64,000 nucleotides of DNA, taken from the NCBI GenBank assembly GCA_014526335.1, contig JACTAT010000155.1, positions 248,001 through 312,000 on the forward strand, in the 5' to 3' direction. Shown piece by piece: positions 1 to 8,951 of the stretch (position 1 is its first letter; each line of letters begins with the position of its first letter). Both the position numbers and the translations under genes were made by a program. Below the pieces are notes generated by a model that saw only the letters and a program-made list of their open reading frames with translations, was not told the origin of the DNA and searched no databases. This stretch comes from Chrysaora quinquecirrha (Eukaryota; Cnidaria; Scyphozoa; Semaeostomeae; Pelagiidae).

Positions 1-346
1 ATGACCTTTGCTCTAAATTTAAAGGGTAAAGTCTTCACAATCATGACGTCATCAAAATTTTTAACTGGCATTAAGTCGTTAACAGTAAGTTTAACGGTGA
101 TGGTGTTTTATATCAAATGATTCCATTTTCGATGCTCTTCAATTTGATGTACTTGAAATTGAGAAAACAAGAAAAAAATTTTCAGTGACCGTGATGTTGT
201 GATGTCATCAATCACGTGACTTCTATTGTTTTGCCGAAATGTGTCCTGGGCTTAAAATGACCCTTTCGACATAAATGTTCGAAATCAAGAGTAAAAACAA
301 AGATTATGTAGGTTGCTCGATTGTTACAATGAATTCCCTGTCTATA
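1..346. other. Left edge, no gene recognised
   Basis: AT-rich sequence with scattered TGACGTCA-like and GATGTCATCA words. I see no open frame with family similarity, no tRNA boxes and no clear repeat boundary. It may be the flank or body of the element carrying the 159-bp repeats that follow. Confidence 0.4.
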
Positions 347-800
347 GAGGTATGGTACCGAGTACCCCAGTCTAAAAATAGAATAAGGGGGCATTTTCCG
401 AAGGGGTCTGCATCCTATATTTTTCAGCTTATCAAACTGTGCATTCTTGCCAAGTTTCATTGCAATATCGTAATTTCCAACATAGTTACCATAGAAACAC
501 TTGTAGAGGTATGGTACCAAGTACCCCAGTCTAAAAATAGAATGAGGGGGCACTTTTCCGGAGGGGTCTGCATCCTATCTTTTTCAGCGTATCAAACTGT
601 GCATTTTTGCCAAGTTTCATGTCAGTATCGTTATTCCCAGCATTGTTATGGTAGAAACCCTTGTAGAGGTATGGTACCGAGTACCCCTGTCTAAAAATAG
701 CATCTGGGGGCATTTTTCGATTGGGGTCTGTATCCCATCATCTTCAGCGTATCAAACTGGGTAGGTATGCCAATTTTAATTGCCAACGATTTCACAGTTA
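347..800 (+). repeat. 159-bp tandem repeat, left copy (about 2.5 units)
   Basis: Units begin with GAGGTATGGTACC at 347, 506 and 666, a spacing of 159-160 bp. Each unit continues with GTCTAAAAATAGAAT and a GGGGGCA tract, then TGCATCCTAT and CAAGTTTCAT. The last unit decays near 800. The same family recurs inverted at 22336-22790 and direct at 23935-24830. Open frames on both strands inside it follow from repetition and show no protein family. Confidence 0.85.
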
Positions 801-829
801 AGCCATTGCACTATTTGGCAAGGCTATAG

Positions 830-2221
830 ACTTGCTTTTTTGGCGAATTTTTGGTGGAAATTTTTTCTATCAAATTTGACCTAATTTGGTAGAAAAATAC
901 CCTATTTGGCACCTAGAAGCTGTTCAGGGGGTATTTGGGAGGTAATAGTAAGTATTTCTCAAGAAAAGAGAGGGTTTTGAGAACCCCTGACTTTGGCGAA
1001 TTTTTGACCATTTGGCAAGGCTATAGACTTGCCTTTTTGGCGAATTTTCGGTGGAAATATTTTCTATCAAATTTGACCTAATTTCGTAGAAAAATACCCT
1101 ATTTAGCACCTAGAAGCTGTTCAGGGGGTATTTGGGAGGTAATAGTAATTATTTCTGAAGAAAAGAGTAGGTCTTGAGAACCCCTGATTTTGGCGAATTT
1201 TTGACTATTTGGCAAGGCTATAGACTTGCCATTTTGGCGAATTTTTGGTGGAAATTTTTTCTATCAAATTTGACTTAATTTGGTAGAAAAATACCCTACT
1301 TAGCACCTAGAAGCTGTTCAGGGGATATCTGGTAGGTAATTGTAATTATTTCTGAAGAAAAGAGAGGGTTTTGAGAACCCCTGATTTTGGCGAATTTTTG
1401 ACCATTTGGCAAGGCTATAGACTTGCCTTTTTGGCGAATTTTTGGTGGAAATATTTTCTATCAAATTTGACCTAATTTGGTAGAAAAATACCCTATTTAG
1501 CACCTGGAAGCTGTTCAGGGGGTATTTGGGAGGTAATAGTAAGTATTTCTCAAGAAAAGAGAGGGTTTTGAGAATCCCTGATTTTGGCGAATTTTTGACA
1601 ATTTGGCAAGGCTATAGACTTGCCTTTTTGGCGAATTTTTGGTGGAAATTTTTTCTATCAAATTTGACCTAACTTGGTAGAAAAATACCCTATTTAGCAC
1701 CTAGAAGCTGTTCAGGGGGTATTTGGGAGGTAATAGTAATTATTCCTGAAGAAAAGAGAGGGTCTTGAGAACCCCTGATTCTGGCGAATTTTTGACCATT
1801 TGGCAAGGCTATATATAGACTTGCCTTTTTGGCGAATTTTTGGTGGAAATTTTTTCTATCAAATTTGACCTAATTTGGTAGAAAAATACCCTACTTAGCA
1901 CCTAGAAGCTGTTCAGGGGATATCTGGTAGGTAATTGTAAATATTTCTGAAGAAAAGAGAGGGTTTTGAGAACCCCTGATTTTGGCGAATTTTTGACCAT
2001 TTGGCAAGGCTATAGACTTGCCTTTTTGGCGAATTTTTGGTGGAAATTTTTTCTATCAAATTTGACCTAACTTGGTAGAAAAATACCCTATTTAGCACCT
2101 AGAAGCTGTTCAGGGGGTATTTGGGAGGTAATAGTAATTATTTCTGAAGAAAAGAGTAGGTCTTGAGAACCCCTGATTTTGGCGAATTTTTGACTATTTG
2201 GCAAGGCTATATACTTGCCAT
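830..2221. repeat. 197-bp satellite, block 1 (about 7 units)
   Basis: Head-to-tail units of about 197 bp are recognised by TTTGGCGAATTTTTG (twice per unit), CTATCAAATTTGACC, AATACCCTATTTAGCACC and AGAAGCTGTTCAGGGGG. The array stops inside a unit at about 2221, where a composite insert begins. It resumes at about 8952 at nearly the same position in the unit, so blocks 1 and 2 were once continuous. Confidence 0.95.
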
Positions 2222-2930
2222 TAATGCGTGGCGGTCTCTAAGACAGACAAATGAGGCAATAACACACATAGGGTTGGCAGTATTTGGGATCGTATTTGGC
2301 AAAATTCACTATAATAACTATTAATAATGATACATTTGTTTGTGACTTATCATTTGCCACCAAATTCTTGGTGGCCAACCCGACTAGTACGATCCGGATT
2401 ACGCCTATCGACACATGTTTGATTTTTATTTTTTTGCTAATCATATACATTGTTCTAGCTTTACAATGTAGAGAAATAGTGCTGAGAATGTTGTTCATTT
2501 GGATGAGGGATTTTCTACTCGCATCCCGTAGGTCGTGTAGCGTAGAGGATCTTCATAGGTTGTGCTTGATTTTTCATTGGAGTCTTCCTCCGACTTTAAA
2601 GGACTTGTTTGATAACTGACTTGTGGCCGTGGCATTCCATCAACGGTTTTCCAACAGGGGCTTCTTCGGAAATTTGCTGACTGTTGTACCTTCTTCCAAT
2701 TTGTGAATGATTTGACTCCGGCAAGTAGTCAATCTTTTTATATAAACTCAAAGAAAGAAATAACAGTGCTTCAGCGTTTACGTTTTCAAAATTACGAAAA
2801 TATATAACATTGACTAAATTCTTTCTTTGGTATGTTTCATGAAATAAGAATGGTGTCTTGTAAGACTCGTATGCCTGCAAAAGGTATAGCATTAGAATTG
2901 ACGTGGATTGTTGTCTGATTGTACCTGACA
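2222..2930. other. Start of insert into satellite, unassigned
   Basis: Non-satellite sequence directly following the interrupted 197-bp unit. Short open frames occur on both strands, none with recognisable domains. It may be the remains of a mobile element into or beside which the DIRS element landed. Confidence 0.4.
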
Positions 2931-3595
2931 GACCTGAGGTCGCGATAACATTTCATTGATAATATAAAGCATGTTGATATAACGACATAGAATTGATCCG
3001 TTTCCCATTCAAGATTTCATTGACACGGACTCCGTGTCTTTTCCCTATATCTATATACTGAGTACTTTTGCTACTGATATTACCATTCGCATTGTCACGG
3101 ACTCCGTGACTTCACCCTTTCACTCTCTACAGTGTCATTGACACGGACTCCGTGTCTTCACCATTTCACTCTTTGTTTTCATTTCATTGATAATATACAG
3201 CATGTTGATACATAGACAGGGAATTTTTCCTTTTCCATTCAAGATTTCATTGACACGGACTCCGTGTCTTTTCCCAATATATACTGTGTGCTCTTGCTAC
3301 TGATATTACCATTCTCATTGTCACGGACTCCGTGACTTCACCCTTTCACTCTCTACGGTGTCATAGCACCCCTAACTCTATTGATATTACTGTTTTGTGT
3401 TCCTTTTATCTATGTTACCATTCTCATTGTCACGGACTCCGTGACTTCACCCTTTCACTCTCTACGGTGTCATAGCACCCCTATCTCTATTGATATTACT
3501 GTTTTGTGTTCCTTATATCTATGTTACCATTCTCATTGACACGGGCTCCGTGTCTTCACCCTTTCACTCTATACTTTTCCCTTTTTCACTTTTCC
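2931..3595 (+). repeat. Imperfect tandem repeat carrying a 17-bp palindrome
   Basis: Seven copies of a hairpin word lie near 3023, 3093, 3137, 3250, 3317, 3428 and 3537. Two forms alternate: GACACGGACTCCGTGTC and GTCACGGACTCCGTGAC. Both are perfect inverted repeats around one central base, so arm changes are matched on the opposite arm. Longer shared context (ATTTCATTGATAATATA, CACCCTTTCACTCT, ACCATTCTCATTG) shows the copies arose by tandem duplication. Confidence 0.8.
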
Positions 3596-4072
3596 ATTTT
3601 TAAATATGCCCATTTTTGTAACGCTAGCTTGGTATCAACCCTTTATCATGAGCGATTCAATGCGTAGCGAGGTGGGAGGGTAGGGGAAATCACTTTATAA
3701 CTGAGACTATCTAATCACCACTAAATGCTGACCTGAACAAACAAATATGATGATTTCACCGCAGTACAACTAATATCAGGTATCCAGGTCGGTAATGTTC
3801 AAAATGTGTCAAAGGTCAGGGCCTTTTTAAGGGGAGAAAACTAGGGGGCCAAAAAATTTAAGGGGACTTATTGTTCTATTGTTTTATATTCAGCGTTTCT
3901 TTCACAGTGCGAGCCCAGTCTTTGCATGTTTTCTTAGCCTTTTGCCAGGAATTCATGCACAACCAGTCGCGCAGAGCTGGAGAAATAACAAGGGGCATCT
4001 GTACTTCAGTTGAGAGTGTATACCGTACAAGTCACACTGATGCTACAGTTGGCTGTAAATGCCGACGGCGTG
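3596..4072. other. Unassigned sequence left of the DIRS element
   Basis: No convincing gene. The segment lies between the palindrome repeats and the DIRS left terminus and is not satellite. An open stretch near 3871-4116 lacks a proper ATG start and a family signal. Confidence 0.4.
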
Positions 4073-4147
4073 TAATTCTTCTCTATCATCAGCTACGTCA
4101 CTTAGGGATCACATGAGATGCGAGCGCGCAGGCGCGGCAAACCATTG
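4073..4147 (+). repeat. DIRS left inverted terminal repeat
   Basis: The outer part from 4075, AATTCTTCTCTATCATCAGC and on, is complementary to 8632-8677. The inner part, with GCGAGCGCGCAGGCGCGG, is complementary to 8836-8875. The left and right ITRs differ in a short segment (ACGTCACTTAG versus GAACGAAGG context), and the ICR preserves both versions. Confidence 0.85.
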
Positions 4148-4349
4148 CGAGTTTGGCGTTAAGCCGTCCTGACGTGTTTTTGCGAGAGGAAAATTTTATA
4201 TATTGGTTGTCGTCGTTCTTCGCAAAGATTCAACAAAGAGTTGGTAAGCACCTAAATAGGAACTTTTTCTTCAACCCATGAACGTAAGTGAATTCTTTTA
4301 CATACTTTAGCTTAGCCGTAGACTTATCTAGTTAACCTCTTCGTAGATA

Positions 4350-5285
4350 ATGGATTCTCCTTCCCATTCACCTGCGGCTGTGGAAGAGCATCAGAATGCA
4401 ACGAATGACGATATCCATAAAACACTTTTGGATATCAGCTCCAACATGGCTTCCTTAAAATCATTCTTTCAAACCCTCACCGAGGGTAGCTCTTTAGGGC
4501 GCCGCCCTTCTTCACCCACCGGGACTGTTCCAACTCTGTCCACCGGACAAAATCAGTTGGAAGACCTCTCCACTGATGGCTTGCCCACCGGGCACCGCAC
4601 TCCCACCGGGAACATACAACCCACCGGGTCGAGGACCTCGCTCATGAAGCGTAAGTCCGATACGGCCTCTGCCTCGGTTGCTCCGAAAACGGCCCGACCT
4701 GCCGTCCCTGATAATTCCGATGCTATCAGCATTTATGCTAGTGACGAGGAAGCCGATCTTAACCAAGGTGAACAACCTGACCCAGATCCTTTTTTGCTGA
4801 ACCTTAGCCAGGATCTTGAGAACAGTGACAAGACTAGTGCCACTGTCCATCCCCAGTTGGCTACTATCGCGGAGAAACGCTGGGGACAACATTTGCCGCA
4901 GGAGAAACTTAAGGCTATCCTCGAGAAGCACTTGCGTCCAGAAAACTGCCCTAACATGTTCCCAGCGATTAAGGTCAATAAGGAAGTTTGGGGGTATTTG
5001 CTGTCCGACAAGAAAACGGTCGACAGCAAGCTCTCAAATGTCCAACAAACCGTTCAGCGTGTTGGGTGCATTTTGGTGAATGCAGCTAATTCCCTTGTCA
5101 CAGATAACCAGGGTGATGATCCCGCAGACATCATAAGCAGTTTGGTGGACGGCATTGCTTTGCTTGGCCATGTCACTTGTGACCTTTCTGGCCTTCGCCG
5201 CAGTGCCTTAAAACCGGCCGTAAAACCGGAATATAGGGCCCTCACTACCCGTGATATCCCTCACAGCTCGAAGCTTTTTTGGTGA
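4350..5285 (+). CDS. DIRS ORF1, gag-like protein (frameshifted at end)
   Basis: The 311-codon frame starts at ATG 4350, about 200 bp inside the left ITR. The N-terminal half is low complexity and rich in Ser/Thr/Pro, with repeated PTG words. A DEEADLNQGEQPDPDP acidic patch follows near residue 130. The C-terminal half contains KHLRPENCPNMFPAIKVNKE, typical of the conserved core of DIRS ORF1 proteins, which presumably act as the capsid/nucleocapsid. The frame closes at 5285 just after a run of six T at 5275-5280, while the neighbouring frame opens with the natural continuation (GDDFTKELKAAEES). A one-base length change in this T run is the likeliest cause, rather than a true stop. Confidence 0.8.
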   Translation: MDSPSHSPAAVEEHQNATNDDIHKTLLDISSNMASLKSFFQTLTEGSSLGRRPSSPTGTVPTLSTGQNQLEDLSTDGLPTGHRTPTGNIQPTGSRTSLMKRKSDTASASVAPKTARPAVPDNSDAISIYASDEEADLNQGEQPDPDPFLLNLSQDLENSDKTSATVHPQLATIAEKRWGQHLPQEKLKAILEKHLRPENCPNMFPAIKVNKEVWGYLLSDKKTVDSKLSNVQQTVQRVGCILVNAANSLVTDNQGDDPADIISSLVDGIALLGHVTCDLSGLRRSALKPAVKPEYRALTTRDIPHSSKLFW

Positions 5286-6882
5286 TGATTTCACCAAAGA
5301 ACTCAAAGCCGCAGAGGAATCGTCAAAAGTCTCTAAGGCGTTTCACAATGTAAAGTCCCCGGACAACAGAAACCGAGGAAGGCAAACCGCATCCACTTCC
5401 CACAGCTATCAGAGCTCACGAAACTCTTTTTTTGTACCGAGGCCGGTATCGCCCGCCATTCAAAGACCGGAGATTTGCCTCCCACCGGGAGCAGAAACAA
5501 CAACAGCAGCAGACTCAACGCAACAAGAAATAATCAATGAATTGACTCATTTACAAGATTCGCAAAATGTAAGCGGATTTCTTTCAAAATTACCTTTTTT
5601 AATCTCACTACTTGCTCGTCAATGCAAATCGTTCCAAGCCGGTCGCATAGCTAACAATATACCCGAATGGCGGAAGCTTACCTCCGATCCTCAAATCCTT
5701 TCTTGTGTGAAAGGAACAGAAATCGAGCTTGCTTCTAGTGTTCACGCTATGCGTGATGCCAACACGACAAGCACATTTTCGGAGGCTGAGCAAGGCATCG
5801 TCAATGCCGAAATTGAAACCTTGCTCGGTAAAAAGGTTCTCGAAATAGCTAAGCGACAGCCCGGCCAGATCATTTCGCCGATTTTTCTACGTCCAAAGCC
5901 GGACGGATCTTTTCGAATGATTTTAAATCTAAAAGAGTTTAACAAACAGGTTGTTTACAGGCATTTTAAAATGGATACACTCAATACAATACTGAATTTG
6001 ATGTCAAAAAATTGTTTCATGGCGTCATTAGATCTTAAAGATGCCTACTATAGTGTGCCTATTGGCATTAATGACCGAAAATACCTCCGTTTTCAATTCG
6101 GTGGGCAATTATACCAATATACGGCATTTCCTAATGGCTTAGCTTGCTGCCCACGGCTTTTCACAAAAATTCTTAAAGTGCCGTTAACGATTTTGCATCA
6201 ACAAGGGTATATTGTAACGGCTTACATTGATGATCTCTACATGCAAGCGAATACTTATGAAGATTGCCTCATGAATGTTATGGCAACCTTTGAAATATTT
6301 ACGAAACTTGGCTTCATTATTCACCCTAACAAATCCGCCTTCGTGCCTTCTAGGCAAATCAAAATGTTAGGCTTCATTCTTGACTCTGTAAATATGACCG
6401 TCACCCCAACGCACGATAAAATCGAGGGGGTTGTTGCTTTATGTCGTACAGTATTAGCTGAACAACAGAATTTGTCTATTCGCCAAGTTGCTAGGCTTAT
6501 TGGAAAACTAATCTCTTGTTTCCCCGGCACATTATACGGTCCACTGTATTACAGAAGTCTTGAAAATGATAAAATTATTGCCCTGAAACTAAACAATGGG
6601 GACTTCGACTCTCCTATGCGTCTTAGCGCGGAAAGTCAGTCAGAGCTACAGTGGTGGATACACCACGGACCAGACCTTCACAAACCTATTGTCAGTCAAA
6701 AACCAAGCATGACAATTTCAACTGATGCCTCCCTGCAAGGCTGGGGTGCTGTGTGCGCTGGAAACAGTGCCAGTGGCATCTGGACCCAAAACGAAAAACT
6801 GCAGCACATAAATTATTTGGAAATGCTAGCCATTTCATTTGGCTTGAAAATTTTCGCCAAAATGTTCACAACTGTCATGTAA
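5251..6882 (+). CDS. DIRS reverse transcriptase with start of RNase H
   Basis: This frame codes for the element's reverse transcriptase. The first 60 or so codons continue ORF1 in the shifted frame. RT motifs follow: FRMILNLKEFN, LDLKDAYYSVP (first catalytic Asp near residue 261), FPNGLACCPRLF and YIDD at residues 325-328 (catalytic Asp pair). KLGFIIHPNKSAF is the usual thumb-proximal motif. RNase H begins at STDASLQGWGA (Asp near 492) and NYLEMLA (Glu near 524). The frame is cut at 6882 within RNase H, and the domain resumes at once in another frame. It would act in cytoplasmic particles to copy element RNA. Confidence 0.92.
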   Translation: MISLTARSFFGDDFTKELKAAEESSKVSKAFHNVKSPDNRNRGRQTASTSHSYQSSRNSFFVPRPVSPAIQRPEICLPPGAETTTAADSTQQEIINELTHLQDSQNVSGFLSKLPFLISLLARQCKSFQAGRIANNIPEWRKLTSDPQILSCVKGTEIELASSVHAMRDANTTSTFSEAEQGIVNAEIETLLGKKVLEIAKRQPGQIISPIFLRPKPDGSFRMILNLKEFNKQVVYRHFKMDTLNTILNLMSKNCFMASLDLKDAYYSVPIGINDRKYLRFQFGGQLYQYTAFPNGLACCPRLFTKILKVPLTILHQQGYIVTAYIDDLYMQANTYEDCLMNVMATFEIFTKLGFIIHPNKSAFVPSRQIKMLGFILDSVNMTVTPTHDKIEGVVALCRTVLAEQQNLSIRQVARLIGKLISCFPGTLYGPLYYRSLENDKIIALKLNNGDFDSPMRLSAESQSELQWWIHHGPDLHKPIVSQKPSMTISTDASLQGWGAVCAGNSASGIWTQNEKLQHINYLEMLAISFGLKIFAKMFTTVM

Positions 6883-7517
6883 GGATTATGAGCGACAACA
6901 CAACTGCGATTTCAGTCCTTAACCATATGGGCACAAGTCATTCGACTGCGTGCAACAAGCTATGCAAAACTATTTGGGAGTGGTGTATACAAAAAGATAT
7001 CTGGATTTCTGTTGCCCATATTCCTGGTCTGCAAAATGTTGATGCCGATATTGCCTCACGTAAACAACATCATAGCAATACAGAATGGATGCTAAATCCA
7101 TCAATACTTGAGTCTAGCCTACGCAAGTTTGCTTTCAAACCTGATATTGATTTGTTTGCTTCTCGTTTGAACAAACAGTTGCCTACATATGTGTCATACA
7201 AACCGGACCCAGACTCATTTGCTATTGATGCATTTACACTAGACTGGTCTTTATACAAACCGTATATATTTCCACCTTTCAGTTTAGTACCGAAAATTCT
7301 GAGGCGCCTTCAGGAAGATCGAGCAGAAGCAATTTGTGTGCTCCCTCATTGGCCAACACAAGCCTGGTATTCAAAAGCACAGCAAATGATGGTAGGCCAA
7401 CCGTTAACATTGAAGCCCAGTCGGACACTTCTAACGTTACCCTCCAGTCCGACGACTTTACATCCACTTCATCAAAAACTCAATCTCGTAATTTGTCACT
7501 TATCAGGGACAAAGTAG
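6861..7517 (+). CDS. DIRS RNase H remainder and downstream domain (shifted frame)
   Basis: This is the continuation of the RT polyprotein after the break near 6855-6865, where a run of four A sits at the switch point. It carries RIMSDNTTAISVLNHMG and ISVAHIPGLQNVDADIASR, the later RNase H motifs. A conserved DIRS-type segment follows, with IDLFASRLNKQLPTYVSY, IDAFTLDWS, FPPFSLVPKIL and LPHWPTQAWY. That segment is found after RNase H in many YR retroelements, and its function is unsettled. The end overlaps the recombinase frame by about 180 bp, a normal arrangement in this group. I treat this and the preceding entry as one protein interrupted by a single-base length change. Confidence 0.85.
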   Translation, partial: NVHNCHVRIMSDNTTAISVLNHMGTSHSTACNKLCKTIWEWCIQKDIWISVAHIPGLQNVDADIASRKQHHSNTEWMLNPSILESSLRKFAFKPDIDLFASRLNKQLPTYVSYKPDPDSFAIDAFTLDWSLYKPYIFPPFSLVPKILRRLQEDRAEAICVLPHWPTQAWYSKAQQMMVGQPLTLKPSRTLLTLPSSPTTLHPLHQKLNLVICHLSGTK

Positions 7518-8470
7518 ACTCAACTATGTTATCGCAATCGGCAAAGAGTATATTATTAGCCTCCTGGCGCCCTGGCACCTTAAAACAATATGAATCGTCT
7601 CTCAAAAAATGGGGCACGTTCTGTAGTGCAAATACAATACACACTTATCACCCCTCTGTCGAAGAGGTAATTGAATTTCTAACCTCCTTGTATCAGCAAG
7701 GTCTGGGCTATAGTGCCATCAATACTGCCAGGTCTGCCTTGTCATCCATCATTACTTTGCCGAACAACAACCCTCTGGGTGAGCACCCTTTGATTAAACG
7801 ATTTCTTAAAGGCATTTTTGAGCTTAGGCCTGCATTACCTAAATATTCCTTTATATGGGATGTGAGCTTGTTGTTAAAGTATTTAAAGAGGTTCAAATCT
7901 GCTGATACACTGGGCTTAAAAGAGCTTACTATGAAAACGGTCTGCTTACTGACCGTCTTAACTGGTCAGCGATGTCAAACGATTCATAACATTGACATCA
8001 ATAACATACAAATGTTGCCTGATTTCGTCAGAATAATAGTCAGCAATCCTATCAAAACAACTCGACCAGGCCATCATCCGAAACCCTTAGAATTCAAATC
8101 CTATACACATGATCGGGATTTATGTATTGTCTCCCTTTTATCGGTATATTTGCGAAAAACTGCTGATCTTCGCAAACAACATACACAGCTCTTCATTAGC
8201 TTCCATAAACCCCACAATCCTGTGTCTAGGGACACGATAAGCAGATGGATTAAATCTACCCTCAAAGCTGCTGGTATCGACACGAATGTGTTTTCCGCGC
8301 ATAGCTGCCGCTCGGCAGCTACCTCCGCTTCAAAATCTGCAGGGTTTTCTTTAACTGACATCATGTCCGCTGCAGGTTGGTCTGGCTGCTCTACATTCGC
8401 GAAATTCTATGACAAGTGTATAGTTAAGGACAATTTTGGACAAAAGGTCTTAGAAAATTTTCAGAAATAA
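7334..8470 (+). CDS. DIRS tyrosine recombinase
   Basis: This is a phage-integrase-fold recombinase that would insert the circular DNA intermediate by strand exchange through a 3'-phosphotyrosine. The open frame runs from 7334. The first ATG is at 7526 (residue 65), so the true start is uncertain and may use the upstream overlap. The N-terminal SAM-like core domain is SWRPGTLKQYESSLKKWGTF onward. Catalytic residues are visible: Arg213 in TGQRCQTI, His323 and Arg326 in AHSCRSAATS, and Tyr359 in KFYDKC. GWSGCSTFAKFY is the usual approach to the nucleophile. Length and motif order are normal, and no inactivating change is visible in this frame. Confidence 0.93.
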   Translation: MCAPSLANTSLVFKSTANDGRPTVNIEAQSDTSNVTLQSDDFTSTSSKTQSRNLSLIRDKVDSTMLSQSAKSILLASWRPGTLKQYESSLKKWGTFCSANTIHTYHPSVEEVIEFLTSLYQQGLGYSAINTARSALSSIITLPNNNPLGEHPLIKRFLKGIFELRPALPKYSFIWDVSLLLKYLKRFKSADTLGLKELTMKTVCLLTVLTGQRCQTIHNIDINNIQMLPDFVRIIVSNPIKTTRPGHHPKPLEFKSYTHDRDLCIVSLLSVYLRKTADLRKQHTQLFISFHKPHNPVSRDTISRWIKSTLKAAGIDTNVFSAHSCRSAATSASKSAGFSLTDIMSAAGWSGCSTFAKFYDKCIVKDNFGQKVLENFQK

Positions 8471-8631
8471 AGCGTATTGTAATTGTCTTATTGCCCGTGT
8501 CATAATACTTATATCATTCCTTCGCTTTGTTAAAATTGTTAGAACTGTTGTTGTTGCTTTACATACACAGATTCGTCTCTTCACTTGTCGAGCCTTCAAG
8601 GATTTTTGCTCGTGCCTGCTGGGCTTTAAAG

Positions 8632-8759
8632 TCTCATGTGATCCCTAAGTGACGTAGCTGATGATAGAGAAGAATTTAAAAATTAAACGAGACTTACCTG
8701 TAAGGTGAAGTTTGATTGTAATTCTTCTCTGTCATCAGCAGGAACGAAGGGATCACATC
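8632..8759 (+). repeat. DIRS internal complementary region
   Basis: Positions 8632-8677 (TCTCATGTGATCCCTAAGTG and on) are the reverse complement of the left ITR outer edge. Positions 8674-8759 are the reverse complement of the right ITR outer edge at 8869-8953. The two parts meet at the AATTT near 8674-8677. This head-to-head junction is the template proposed for closing the DIRS circle. Confidence 0.9.
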
Positions 8760-8835
8760 CCTCCCTTATTTACGCTTTGCTTTTTCTCCCGACCCTGGGT
8801 GATCCCTTCTAGTCCAGCAGCCTCTCGCGTTAAAG

Positions 8836-8951
8836 GATGGTTTGCCGCGCCTGCGCGCTCGCATCTCATGTGATCCCTTCGTTCCTGCTGATGACAGAGA
8901 AGAATTACAATCAAACTTCACCTTACAGGTAAGTCTCGTTTAATTTTTAAA
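8836..8951 (+). repeat. DIRS right inverted terminal repeat
   Basis: The inner part, GGTTTGCCGCGCCTGCGCGC, mirrors the left ITR. The outer part ends in CTTACAGGTAAGTCTCG and an AT-rich tail against satellite DNA. The CAG|GTAAGT in it is a perfect match to a eukaryotic splice donor, and its complement appears in the ICR. Confidence 0.88.

Larger units (their letters stand above)
4073..8951 (+). mobile_element. DIRS-type tyrosine-recombinase retrotransposon, nearly complete
   Basis: A 4.9-kb element has the diagnostic DIRS layout: left inverted terminal repeat, gag-like frame, reverse transcriptase/RNase H, a DIRS-type domain after RNase H, tyrosine recombinase, internal complementary region (ICR) and right inverted terminal repeat. 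The ICR joins the complement of the left outer edge to the complement of the right outer edge, as expected for replication through a circular intermediate. The right edge abuts 197-bp satellite, with no obvious target duplication, as is usual for the group. Two single-base homopolymer differences break the reading frames, so this copy is either recently dead or affected by consensus errors. Confidence 0.93.

Noticed and set aside
212..713. Frames in both strands over the 159-bp repeats
   Set aside because: The same pseudo-peptides recur at 22.3 and 24 kb as a result of repetition, with stops in diverged units.
4512..5245. Minus-strand open frames across the DIRS gag region
   Set aside because: Shadows of the plus-strand frame, with no motifs.
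5251..5285. Programmed frameshift between DIRS gag and RT
   Set aside because: The overlap is possible in principle, but the shift sits exactly at a T6 run and a second shift sits at an A run within RNase H, so single-base length changes are simpler.
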